Shown here one piece after another: positions 19,115 through 29,306 of a stretch of DNA of 64,000 nucleotides. The number at the start of each line of letters is the position of its first letter. The stretch's first letter is position 1. Origin of the DNA: Buchnera aphidicola (Cinara kochiana kochiana) (GTDB lineage: Bacteria > Pseudomonadota > Gammaproteobacteria > Enterobacterales > Enterobacteriaceae). The stretch covers positions 310,001 through 374,000 of the forward strand of contig NZ_LR217707.1 of the NCBI RefSeq assembly GCF_900698905.1. Reading direction: 5' to 3'. The translations under genes were made by a program, and so were the position numbers. The notes beneath the pieces are model-generated. The model was not told where the DNA came from, made no database searches, and saw only the letters and a program-made list of their open reading frames with translations.

Positions 19115-20263
19115 ATGTTACATATGAAAGACCTCGACTTAAAAAATAAACGAGTATTCATTAGATTAGATCTAAATGTTCCTTTAAATAAAGGTAAAAT
19201 AATATCTAGCGAACGAATTGATCGAGCACTTCCAACAATAAAATTAGCATTAAAAAAAAATGCAAAAATAATAATAGCCTCGCATTTAGGTAGACCAACA
19301 GAAGGACAATATGATAAAAAATTTTCTTTATTTCCTATTTTTATATATTTAAAGAAAAAACTAATTGGAGTAAATATAACTTTTATTAAAAAATATTTAA
19401 AAGGAATTGATATAGATTCTCATCAAATAGTAGTATTAGAAAATGTTAGATTTAACCTTGGAGAAACAACTAATAATATCGATTTATCTAAAAAATACGC
19501 TAATTTATGCGATATATTTGTTATGGATGCTTTTGCCACAGCTCATCGAATAGAATCATCAACATATGGTATTTGTGATTTTGTAAAGCAATCATGTATA
19601 GGTCCATTACTATATTCAGAAATAAAAATATTAAAAAGTATATTAAATAAATCAAAACATCCCATAGTCACAATTATAGGTGGAGCAAAAATATCAACCA
19701 AATTTAAATTATTAAGTTCATTATTAAAGATTACAGACACAATGTTATTAGGTGGAGGTATTGCTAATACATTTATTTCTATGTTTCATCCTGTTGGAAA
19801 ATCGCTATACGAAATAAATTTTAAAAATAAAGCAAAAATTTTATACAAAACAAAAAAAATATTTTTACCAATAGATTCTCGTGTTAGTACATCGTATTCT
19901 ATAAATTCTATCGCAACAATAAAATCAGTTTCAAATATACTACCCAATGAAGAAATATTAGATATAGGAAATGAAACAATTAAAAAATATAAAAAAATTA
20001 TTAAACAAGCTAAAACAATATTGTGGAATGGTCCTATGGGTGTATTTGAGTTTCCAAATTTTAGAAAAGGAACAGAGGAAATCGCAAAATCAATTGCAAA
20101 TAGCACTGCTTTTTCTGTTGCTGGAGGAGGAGATACAATCGCTGTTATTGATTTATTCAATATATATAATAAAATTTCTTATATTTCTACTGGTGGAGGT
20201 GCATTTTTAGAATTTATAGAGCATAAAACACTACCTATTCTTGAAAAATTTAAAAAACAATAA
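19115..20263 (+). CDS. pgk: Phosphoglycerate kinase
   Basis: A 382-residue monomer (E. coli 387). The N-terminal substrate-binding motif RVFIRLDLNVPL, the HLGRP arginine segment, ENVRF, and the C-terminal nucleotide-binding GGAKISTK and AGGGDTIA loops are present. It makes ATP from 1,3-bisphosphoglycerate in glycolysis. An AAGGA motif lies 7 to 8 bases before the ATG; a second in-frame ATG three codons later is possible. fbaA follows after 62 bases with its own AAGGA, the usual pgk-fbaA pairing. Confidence 0.98.
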   Translation: MLHMKDLDLKNKRVFIRLDLNVPLNKGKIISSERIDRALPTIKLALKKNAKIIIASHLGRPTEGQYDKKFSLFPIFIYLKKKLIGVNITFIKKYLKGIDIDSHQIVVLENVRFNLGETTNNIDLSKKYANLCDIFVMDAFATAHRIESSTYGICDFVKQSCIGPLLYSEIKILKSILNKSKHPIVTIIGGAKISTKFKLLSSLLKITDTMLLGGGIANTFISMFHPVGKSLYEINFKNKAKILYKTKKIFLPIDSRVSTSYSINSIATIKSVSNILPNEEILDIGNETIKKYKKIIKQAKTILWNGPMGVFEFPNFRKGTEEIAKSIANSTAFSVAGGGDTIAVIDLFNIYNKISYISTGGGAFLEFIEHKTLPILEKFKKQ

Positions 20264-20325
20264 ATTATATAATTTACTATTATTTAATTGAAATATTAAA
20301 AATAAAATACATAAGGAATAAAATA

Positions 20326-21402
20326 ATGACATGTAGAATTTTTAATTCTGTTAAACCCGGAGTATTAAATGCCGATGAAATAAAATTTATATTTTCATTA
20401 GCTAAAAAATACAAATTCGCTATACCAGCAATAAATTGCATTAATACTGATTCAATCAATGGTGTATTAGAATCAGCTTCACAAATGAAATCTCCTGTTA
20501 TTATTCAATTTTCATATGGCGGAGCATTATTTTTAAGTGGATTAGGATTACCCAAAAATCATACCAATGCAATAATAGGAGCTATATCCGGAGCACAACA
20601 TGTTCATTTAATGTCCCAATATTATAATGTGCCAGTAATATTACATACCGATCACTGCGAATTTGATCATCTTGCATGGATTGACGGGCTAATTGCTGAA
20701 GGTAAAAAATTTTTTAAAAAAAATCAACGTCCATTATTCTCTTCTCATATGATAGATTTATCAAAAAAAAATATTAAAAACAATATTAATATTTCATCAA
20801 AGTATTTAAAAAAAATAACTAAATTAAATATGATGTTAGAAATGGAATTAGGATGTACAGGAGGGGAAGAAGACGGAATCAATAATACAAATATCAATAA
20901 AGAATTATTATATACTGATACAAAAGATATTTTTTATACATTTGAAAAATTAAATAAAATTAGTAATAATTTTTTTATTGCAGCAGCATTTGGTAATGTG
21001 CATGGTGTATATCAATCCGGTCAAGTATCATTAAAACCTTCTATTTTAAAAAAAGCACAAAAATATATTAGTACTATAAAAAAATTACCCAAAAATCCAT
21101 TAAATTTCGTTTTTCATGGAGGATCCGGCACCAGTACTCATGATATCAAGAAATCTATTAATTATGGAGTTGTTAAATTCAATATTGATACTGATATACA
21201 GTGGAATTACTGGAAAGGAATATTGAATTTTTATTTAAATAATAAACAATATTTACATAGCCAATTAGGAAATGATCAAGGAAAAGATCAACCTAATAAG
21301 AAATATTATGATCCCCGAATATGGTTAAGACAAGCACAAAAAAATTCAATTCAATATTTAAAAAAAATGTTTATAACATTAAATTCTTGTAATACATTAT
21401 AA
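20326..21402 (+). CDS. fbaA: Class II fructose-1,6-bisphosphate aldolase
   Basis: A 358-residue zinc aldolase (E. coli FbaA 359). The catalytic Asp and zinc His are in LHTDHCEFDH (about 108), the metal-binding Glu is in MELGCTGGEEDG (about 175-186), and further zinc His are in GNVHGVY (about 227) and FHGGSGTS (about 265). It splits fructose-1,6-bisphosphate in glycolysis. AAGGAATA lies before the ATG. A terminator-like hairpin follows at 21444. Confidence 0.98.
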   Translation: MTCRIFNSVKPGVLNADEIKFIFSLAKKYKFAIPAINCINTDSINGVLESASQMKSPVIIQFSYGGALFLSGLGLPKNHTNAIIGAISGAQHVHLMSQYYNVPVILHTDHCEFDHLAWIDGLIAEGKKFFKKNQRPLFSSHMIDLSKKNIKNNINISSKYLKKITKLNMMLEMELGCTGGEEDGINNTNINKELLYTDTKDIFYTFEKLNKISNNFFIAAAFGNVHGVYQSGQVSLKPSILKKAQKYISTIKKLPKNPLNFVFHGGSGTSTHDIKKSINYGVVKFNIDTDIQWNYWKGILNFYLNNKQYLHSQLGNDQGKDQPNKKYYDPRIWLRQAQKNSIQYLKKMFITLNSCNTL

Positions 21403-21443
21403 AATTTAATAAATATATATTATTATTGTGAAAAAATAAAATC

Positions 21444-21467
21444 ATGATATCATTGTATATCATTTTT
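21444..21467 (+). terminator. Probable terminator after fbaA
   Basis: A 7-bp inverted repeat ATGATAT/ATATCAT with a 6-base loop is followed by a TTTTT run, about 42 bases after the fbaA stop. Confidence 0.5.
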
Positions 21468-21624
21468 ATCATTTAAAATAAATATAAATTATTATTTATT
21501 ATGAAAAAATTTGTTAATAAATAATGCCATCTAGTATGGTAAAATTAATTAAAATTATAAATTAATTTTTATTATTAATAACAAATAAAAATATTTATTT
21601 TCAAAAATCTATAAAAAATAGAAC

Positions 21625-22560
21625 ATGCGCAAAAAAATTTTTGCTATAAAACAAATAATAAAAGCATTACATATAGTAGATTATATAAATAATATTGGTT
21701 TTTGTTTTTTATTAAATAAACAAACATTTTTATCTTATCTAATAAATTTATCTTTTGCAATTATAGTAATCACTGTAGGTTTTTTTATTAGTCAATTTTT
21801 TGCAAATGGAACTCAAAAATTATTTTCTGTACATCAAATAGATAACACTATTTCTGGATTTTTATCTACTTTAGCTCGCTATATCGTTATTATTTTTACA
21901 GGTATAATAGCGTTAGGGCAAGTTGGTGTACAAACAAATTCAATTATCGCTATTATAGGAGCTGCTGGAATGGCAATTGGATTAGCATTACAAGGATCTC
22001 TATCAAATTTTGCAGCAGGCGTATTATTAGTTCTATTAAGACCACTTCGAATCAATGAATATGTTAATTTAGGCAATGCTGCTGGAACTGTACTAAATAT
22101 ACATATATTTTATACCACATTAAAAACACTAGATGGAAAAATTATAGTAATACCGAATGGAAGAATTGTTGCTGGCAATATTATCAATTATTCTCGCGAG
22201 CCAATTCGAAGAAACCAATTTGTTATCAATGTTGCATACGATTCAGATGTAGATTTAGTAATTTCAGTATTACAAGCAGTTCTTGATAAAGAAGAACGTG
22301 TATTAAAACATCCGGGTAATTTCGTTGGATTAAATGAATTCTCTCCATCTTCATTAAAATTTGTTGTTAAATGCTGGTGTCATACAAAAGAATTAAATGC
22401 AGTATACTCAGATTTAATGTTAAAATTTAAAAAAGCACTAGACCAACATAACATTACTATACCATATTCTAAAATGGATATTTATTTATATAAAAAAATA
22501 CATAAAATATTAAAAATAAATAAAAAAAAAATACAGAAAGAAAGAAAAAATAATATATAA
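21625..22560 (+). CDS. mscS: Small-conductance mechanosensitive channel MscS
   Basis: A 311-residue inner-membrane channel subunit (E. coli 286). Two N-terminal membrane segments precede the pore-lining TM3, which keeps the glycine/alanine-rich helix (AAGMAIGLALQGSLSNFAAG, about 112-131). The beta domain motif NGRIVAGNIINYSREPIRRN follows, then the alpha-beta C-terminal cage. It releases osmolytes on hypo-osmotic stress. The protein ends in a Lys-rich tail about 25 residues longer than in E. coli, and the N-terminus is also slightly longer. A GC-rich hairpin follows the stop. Confidence 0.96.
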   Translation: MRKKIFAIKQIIKALHIVDYINNIGFCFLLNKQTFLSYLINLSFAIIVITVGFFISQFFANGTQKLFSVHQIDNTISGFLSTLARYIVIIFTGIIALGQVGVQTNSIIAIIGAAGMAIGLALQGSLSNFAAGVLLVLLRPLRINEYVNLGNAAGTVLNIHIFYTTLKTLDGKIIVIPNGRIVAGNIINYSREPIRRNQFVINVAYDSDVDLVISVLQAVLDKEERVLKHPGNFVGLNEFSPSSLKFVVKCWCHTKELNAVYSDLMLKFKKALDQHNITIPYSKMDIYLYKKIHKILKINKKKIQKERKNNI

Positions 22561-22571
22561 TAAAAATATTA

Positions 22572-22594
22572 GCGCAGAATCCTTAATTCTGCGC
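22572..22594 (+). terminator. GC-rich hairpin between mscS and recC
   Basis: A perfect 9-bp inverted repeat, GCGCAGAAT and ATTCTGCGC, with a 5-base loop lies 11 bases after the mscS stop and 34 bases before the recC start. It is unusually GC-rich for this genome. No T run follows, so it may act as an mRNA-end or processing structure rather than a classic terminator. Confidence 0.55.
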
Positions 22595-22628
22595 CTTAAA
22601 CGTGATACAAATCATTTAATGGAAAATT

Positions 22629-25600
22629 ATGTTAAAAATATATAAATCAAATCAAATAAATTTTCTTCTTAATAAAATTTGTACAAAAATAAAATCTAAT
22701 AAAAATATCTTAAAAAAAGAAACAATTTTAATTCATGATAATTATATCAAACAATGGCTAGAAATTCGTATCTCTCAAAAAATAGATATTTGTATGAATG
22801 TACAATATTCTATTATTTCAGAATTTTTTATTAATTTAATAGAAAGAATTAATTATACATCAGATAATATACAAGTCAGTATATTTAAAAAAGAACATCT
22901 TAAATGGATTTTGATGTCCATCATTGATAATGATAATGATTCATTATTTTTAAAAAAATCTGGTATTTTATATAAAAACGAAGAATTTTGTTCTCAAATG
23001 GCAAATATTTTTATTAAATATATTTTTTTACAACCAAAATTAATATATCAATGGGAAAAAAAAAAAAAAAATAATATTTTATCACCCTTACATATATGGC
23101 AAAAAAAATTATGGAATTTAATAATAGAAAAAATAAAAAATTTTAAACAAAAAAATTTAACCGAAACAATCAATAACATCTATAAAGATAAAAAAAAATC
23201 CTATTTTTCTAAATTTATTCCTAATAATATTTTTATATTCTCTCAAAATCCTATAAATCCATTTATTCAAATCATTTTGCACGCAATTCAAAATTTTACT
23301 TCAATATATTTATTTCAATATCAATATAACAAAAATAACAATACAAATTCTGCAATTTCATTATTAAAAAAAAAAACAAAAAAAAGTTATATTAAAAAAA
23401 ATTTTTTTTTTATCAAAAAATAGATACAAAAACTATTTTATACATTTTAAAACAAGATTTATTTAAAAATTTACCGGAATCTAATCAATCTAGATTTATA
23501 TCATATCAAAAAGATTATTCTTTTTCTATTCATAGATGTTGTTCATATTTACAAGAAATCCAAGTATTATATAAATGTATAATTAATATATTAAATATTG
23601 ACCAAAAATTAAAATTAAATGATATACTGATTACAGCAACTAATATAAAACCATATATTCTATACATTAATAGAGTATTTGATCCCTTACTAAAAAATAA
23701 CCGTATCATTTATAACTCTAATAAAAAAAATACACTTAAAAAAAATATTATTTTAACTATAAAAAATTTATTTAAAGTTAAGGATAATTGTTTTCAATAT
23801 TCATGGATTTTATCTCTTTTAAACACAAAATTTTTGAGACAAAAATTTTTTATAAAATCTAGTGATATTAAAATTATTTATAAATTTATATCTGATTTAA
23901 AAATTCAATTTGGATTTGATAAACATCAATTTAAAAAAATGTCTATTCCTAATCTTCACACATATTCATGGAATTATGCAATTGATCGAATTACTTCTGG
24001 GTATTGGCTAAACAAAACATATTCCGTATGGAACAATATTTCTATATATAGCGTATCTCATAAAAAAGGTAACTTATTATTAGGTAATTTTATTAACTTA
24101 ATAATAACTTTAAATAAATTTAGAAACAAAATATTAAATAAAAAATTATTAAAAAATTGGTTAAATATTATTTCGCAAATAATTAATGATTTCTTTAATA
24201 TACCAATAAAATATAAAAAATTTTTTTTCATGCTAGAAAAAATATGGAAAAAAATTATATCTAACGGAGTTATTACGCAATATACAAAAAAAATATCTAT
24301 TTCTATTATAGTTAAAAAATTTCTCAGATATAATTTCTCTTTATTTAATGAAGATACTTTTATGTCAGGTAGCATAAATATTGCAAAATTAAATAATATT
24401 AGAATAATTCCATTTAAAATGATTTGCGTATTAGGATGTATGCAAGGAAACATTCCAAAAATAGAAAAAACAAATATATTAAATATAATAGATACAAATA
24501 TATCTCAAAGTAAACCAAATATTCTTTTTGAAACAATTATGTCGTCTCAAAAATATTTTTTTTGTAGTTATATAAATACAAAAATAGAAAATCAAACTAA
24601 TTATGCATCACAATATATTGTAGATATAATTAATTATATAAAAAAAAATTTTTATATTAAATCTAATCAAACATTTAAAAAAAATATCAGTATTATCAAC
24701 AATATTCATTTTAAATATAATGATGAATTATATAATTCATATTTACTATATGAAAATACAGAAAAATTTTCAAAAAGCAAAAAAAATAAATATAAAAAAA
24801 ATCAAATAATTATTAAAAAAAATATATCAATAAAAAAATTAATAAGTTTTTGGAAAAATCCTATTAATTATTTTTTTAAAAAAAAATTACACATGCATTA
24901 TATTAATGATAATATAAAAAAAATAAGTGAAAATGAATTATTTACTATACATCCTACAGATAAATATTTCATTAATAAAAAAATATTAAAATATAAAATT
25001 TTAAAAAAAAAAACTAATTTATTGTTTAAAAAATTTCAATTACAAAATAAAGTACCTCACGGATATTTAGGAAAAATTTTATGGAAAATAGAAGAAAAAA
25101 AAATACAAAAATTAGCTAATAAAATCAATAAAACCAAAAACTATTCAAAAAAAATGAATATAAAATTAAAGATAAACAAATATTTATTATTAGGAAAAAT
25201 TAAAGAAATCAATAAATCTGGTTTAATTCGCTGGTCTGCTAATAAAATTAACTATAAAAAAATAATATCAACATGGATAGAACACATAATTTTTTGTACA
25301 TTAAAACATTATAAAAAAAGTACATTATTAGGAATAAATAACTCTATTATAGAATTTGATCCTATTAAAGAAAAACAAGCCAAAAAATATTTAAAACAAT
25401 ATATTCAAGGATATTTAGATGGAATTAAAAAACCTATTTTAATATTAAAATCTGGAATTATTTGGTTACAATCAATATTTTTAAAAAAAATAAATACACT
25501 TAAGAAAGACAGCAAAAGTCATTTAATTGCTAAAAAAAATTTTTTGAAAACATGGAACGGTGATTTTTTTTATATCGGTGAAAAAAAAAATATTTATGTA

Positions 25601-25717
25601 AATAAGATAATTCCGTGTATGGATATTATAAAAATGAATAAAATATGTAATACTTGTATTTATTGGTTGTTACCAATTTTAAAACACTCTAATCTTAAAA
25701 AATATCATTTTAAATAA
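22629..25717 (+). pseudogene. recC: Exonuclease V gamma subunit RecC, one frameshift at an A8T10 run
   Basis: RecC recognises Chi and holds the RecBCD complex together. The first frame (22629-23423, 264 residues) matches the RecC N-terminal helicase-like domain; it stops at TAG 23421. The next frame is open from 23396 to 25717 and continues RecC similarity without a gap (ISYQKDYSFSIHRC, SWNYAIDRITSGYWL, PFKMICVLGCMQG, LIRWSANKI). The shift must lie between 23396 and 23420, within an A8T10 tract. One added base restores 1029 residues (E. coli 1122). A run of 16 A at 23056 is in frame. recB begins 43 bases later. Slippage rescue, a sequencing error or true inactivation are all possible; the downstream part looks under selection. 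Confidence 0.8.
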
Positions 25718-25760
25718 TGTGTTTATAATTATATCAATAAATCTATCAATACAAAATAAT

Positions 25761-28700
25761 ATGAAATATATAAATTTAGATTTAAAAAAAATACCAGACT
25801 ATGGTATTACGTTAATAGAAGCGTCTGCAGGAACAGGAAAAACATTTACTATTATTATTTTATATTTACGATTAATATTAAATATTGGTATCAAAAAAAC
25901 ATATTCTCGACCATTATTAATTTCTGAAATATTAATTGTTACATTTACTGAAGCATCAAAAAATGAATTAAAAAATAGATTATATAAAAAAATTTGTCAA
26001 TTATATGACATGTGTATAAATAAAAAAAACGAAATACATGAATTAAAAAAAATTATTAATGATGTAAAAGATTTTAAAAAAACTATTCAGTTATTAAAAA
26101 CAGCAAAAAAAAATATAAATTTAATTATGATATATACACTACATGGTTTTTTTTTTCATATTTTAAATGAACAAAAATTTTTATGCAAACAAATGATACC
26201 TGATAAAATATTATTAAATATACAAAAATTACAATTAGAATCTACAAAAGATTTTTGGAGAAAATATGTATGTGATGTAAATAAAAATGTAACAAAACTT
26301 ATTCTAAAAAAATGGCCAAATCCATATAAATTATTTAACCATATAAATACATGGATTAATCAATTAAATATAAGTTTTAAACATAAGTTTAATAAAAAAA
26401 CAAATTTATGCATTATATTCAATAATATTATAGAGATCATTAATGTAACAAAAAAAATATGGAATGAAAAAAAAAAAAAAATCAAAAATTTAATTTTTAA
26501 AATGAATTTAAACAAAAAAATATATAACAAAAAAAATCTAGCAAAATGGTTTTTACAAATAAATCAATGGTCTCAGAAAATTAAAAATAATTATTCCGTT
26601 CCCGGAATATTAAAATATTTTAAATTTAGTAATATAAAAAATATTAAATTATTTAAAAATGACAAAAAGTATATTTTTTTTAAAAATATTGAAAAAATTT
26701 TTAAAAACTATAACTTATTCTTTGAATATTTCGTCTATACGGCTGTAAAAAAAATTACAAAAATTGTTCAAAATAAAAAAAAAGAAACAAATAGATTAGA
26801 GTTTAATGATTTAAATAAAATTTTGTGGAAAGAAATTAAATCTAAAAATTCAATAATAAAAAAAAATATTATTAATAAATACACCATATCAATAATTGAT
26901 GAATGCCAAGATATCGATGATATTCAATTTAATATATTTTATACATTATATAATAACATACCTAATAAATCATTGATTTTGTTTGGAGATCCAAAACAAT
27001 CAATATATAGTTTTCGAGGATCTAATATATTTTCATATTTAAAATTTAAAAAAAAAATAAAAAAACATTTTATTTTAAAGAAAAATTTTCGTTCTTCTAA
27101 ATATATTGTAGCTGGAATTAATACTTTATTTTCTCGAATAAAAAATCCATTTGTATTTAATAAAATTGACTTTCAACCTTCCACAATACATCAAAAAAAC
27201 AAAAAAACATGTTTTATTATTGATAATATTAAACAACCAGCATTTAATTTTGTTTTTCAACATAAAAAAGTCATGACTACTGATGAATATTATTGCTGGA
27301 TTGCAAAAAAATGTGCTTATTCAATATATACCTGGTTATCAAAAAAATCTAATAAATCATGTTTTATTAAACTTAATAACAATAAAATACGCCATATAAC
27401 ACATAACGATATAACTATTTTAGTAAAAAATAAATACGAAGCTCAAATTATTAAAAAAGAACTTAAAAAAAATGGACTTCAATCTATTTATACGTCTCAT
27501 AAGAATAACATTTTTCATACTGTAGAAGCAAAAGAAATTATGTGGATTCTTGATTCAATAATTGATTTATCTAATACATTAAAATTTCAAAAATTATTAG
27601 TTACAAGAATATTTAAAAAAAATATTTTTGATATTCAGTTAATCAATAATCAAGAAAAAATATATACATCTTTATTTTTAAAATTAAAAAATTATTATGT
27701 TATATGGAACACTACTAATATAACAAATATGATCTACAAAATAATAACTGACTTTAGTATTCAGGTAAATAATACATATTCGCAAAAAAATAAAATCAAT
27801 ATAAAAAAAATTACTAAAATATGTGAAATATTAGAAAAAAAAAATCAAATTATTACAAATAAATTTTTATTAACTGTATGGTTTAAAAAAAAAATATTAC
27901 AAAATAATATTGAACATAATAAAATTATTGATATATCTGAAAAAGAAGAAAAAACTATAAACATAGTTACTATATATAAAGCAAAAGGATTAGAATATCC
28001 AATAACATGGATTCCTTTTTTTAGTAATTTCAAAATACCAAAAAATAATATATTTTTCTGTAAAAAAAAATTAAAAAAAATAATTGATTTAAAAAATAAT
28101 AAAAAAAACTTATTTATACATAAACAAGAATTATTATCAGAAGATCTACGCTTATTGTATGTAGCTTTAACAAGAAGTATTATCCATTGTAATATTGGTA
28201 TTGCCGCAATTCAAAAAAAAAAAACTATCAACATTAATAATAATATTGATACCGATTGCCATAAAAGTAGTCTGGGTTTTTTAATACAGAAAGGAAAAAA
28301 ATATAGTTTATGTGATTTAAAAAAAGAATTATATTCTCTACAAAATAATAAAATTTTTAATATAAAACATATAAAAAACAAAAATAAAAAATATTTTAAA
28401 ATACAAAGTATAAAAACAAAAAAGATATTACAACCAAAACTATTAAAAAAAATTATAAATCCATGGACTAAAATTAGTTTTTCTAAAATTATCTCATATA
28501 ATATTATTTATAAAAAAAATTATATTCAAGAAAAAATAAAAGAAAATAAACTATTATTACAAAATAAAAAAAATAAATCATCTAAACTTAACATACATAA
28601 TTTTCCATCAGGAAAAGAATACGGAATATATTTACATGATATTTTAAAAAAAATAGAATTTAACAAAATTAATAATATAAAAAAAATAATCAATAAATTA

Positions 28701-29306
28701 AACTTCTTATCATTATCTAAGGTATGGATAAATAAGTTATTTATATGGATATGCAATATACTAACTAAATCAATAGATAATAAAAATTTATCTTTAAACA
28801 AAATAAAAAAAAATGAACATCTAAAAGAAGTAAAATTTACTATTCCAATTAAAAAATATATTGATATTAATCAATTAAACATAATTATAAAAAATTTTGA
28901 TTCATTATCCCAAAAATGTAAAAATATTAATTTAGAAAATATTTCAGGTGTACTAACAGGAATTATTGACTTGATTTTCATATGGGAAAATAAATATTAC
29001 ATTATTGATTATAAATCTAATTGGTTAGGATCTAATTATGATGATTATAATATCAATAATCTTCAAATAGAAATAATAAAACATAGATATGATATACAAT
29101 ATCAAATATATAGCTTGGCCATACATCGTTATCTCTCAAAAAAAATAAAAAATTATAATTATAATTTACATTTTGGAGGAGTATTTTATTTATTTATCAG
29201 AGCGCTTAATAAAAAAAATAATAATGGCATTTTTTTTATAAAACCATCGTACTTATTAATATATCATTTAGATAATTTATTAAATGGAAAATTTTATGAC
29301 ACCTAA
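25761..29306 (+). CDS. recB: Exonuclease V beta subunit RecB (helicase-nuclease)
   Basis: With the ATG at 25761 this is 1181 residues (E. coli 1180). The SF1 helicase Walker A ASAGTGKT is near residue 24; the helicase DEcQD motif (IIDECQD, about 382), GDPKQSIYSFRG, and TIYKAKGLEYP follow. The C-terminal nuclease site is intact: GIIDLIF (about 1070) and DYKSNWLG (about 1083) supply the metal-binding Asp and Lys. It is the 3'-5' motor and nuclease of RecBCD. An in-frame GTG at 25719 would add 14 unrelated residues. It overlaps recD slightly. Confidence 0.96.
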   Translation: MKYINLDLKKIPDYGITLIEASAGTGKTFTIIILYLRLILNIGIKKTYSRPLLISEILIVTFTEASKNELKNRLYKKICQLYDMCINKKNEIHELKKIINDVKDFKKTIQLLKTAKKNINLIMIYTLHGFFFHILNEQKFLCKQMIPDKILLNIQKLQLESTKDFWRKYVCDVNKNVTKLILKKWPNPYKLFNHINTWINQLNISFKHKFNKKTNLCIIFNNIIEIINVTKKIWNEKKKKIKNLIFKMNLNKKIYNKKNLAKWFLQINQWSQKIKNNYSVPGILKYFKFSNIKNIKLFKNDKKYIFFKNIEKIFKNYNLFFEYFVYTAVKKITKIVQNKKKETNRLEFNDLNKILWKEIKSKNSIIKKNIINKYTISIIDECQDIDDIQFNIFYTLYNNIPNKSLILFGDPKQSIYSFRGSNIFSYLKFKKKIKKHFILKKNFRSSKYIVAGINTLFSRIKNPFVFNKIDFQPSTIHQKNKKTCFIIDNIKQPAFNFVFQHKKVMTTDEYYCWIAKKCAYSIYTWLSKKSNKSCFIKLNNNKIRHITHNDITILVKNKYEAQIIKKELKKNGLQSIYTSHKNNIFHTVEAKEIMWILDSIIDLSNTLKFQKLLVTRIFKKNIFDIQLINNQEKIYTSLFLKLKNYYVIWNTTNITNMIYKIITDFSIQVNNTYSQKNKINIKKITKICEILEKKNQIITNKFLLTVWFKKKILQNNIEHNKIIDISEKEEKTINIVTIYKAKGLEYPITWIPFFSNFKIPKNNIFFCKKKLKKIIDLKNNKKNLFIHKQELLSEDLRLLYVALTRSIIHCNIGIAAIQKKKTININNNIDTDCHKSSLGFLIQKGKKYSLCDLKKELYSLQNNKIFNIKHIKNKNKKYFKIQSIKTKKILQPKLLKKIINPWTKISFSKIISYNIIYKKNYIQEKIKENKLLLQNKKNKSSKLNIHNFPSGKEYGIYLHDILKKIEFNKINNIKKIINKLNFLSLSKVWINKLFIWICNILTKSIDNKNLSLNKIKKNEHLKEVKFTIPIKKYIDINQLNIIIKNFDSLSQKCKNINLENISGVLTGIIDLIFIWENKYYIIDYKSNWLGSNYDDYNINNLQIEIIKHRYDIQYQIYSLAIHRYLSKKIKNYNYNLHFGGVFYLFIRALNKKNNNGIFFIKPSYLLIYHLDNLLNGKFYDT

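Noticed and set aside
23834-25717. A stand-alone 627-residue recC fragment
   Set aside because: The same frame stays open upstream to 23396 with RecC similarity, so the start there is artificial (TTG).
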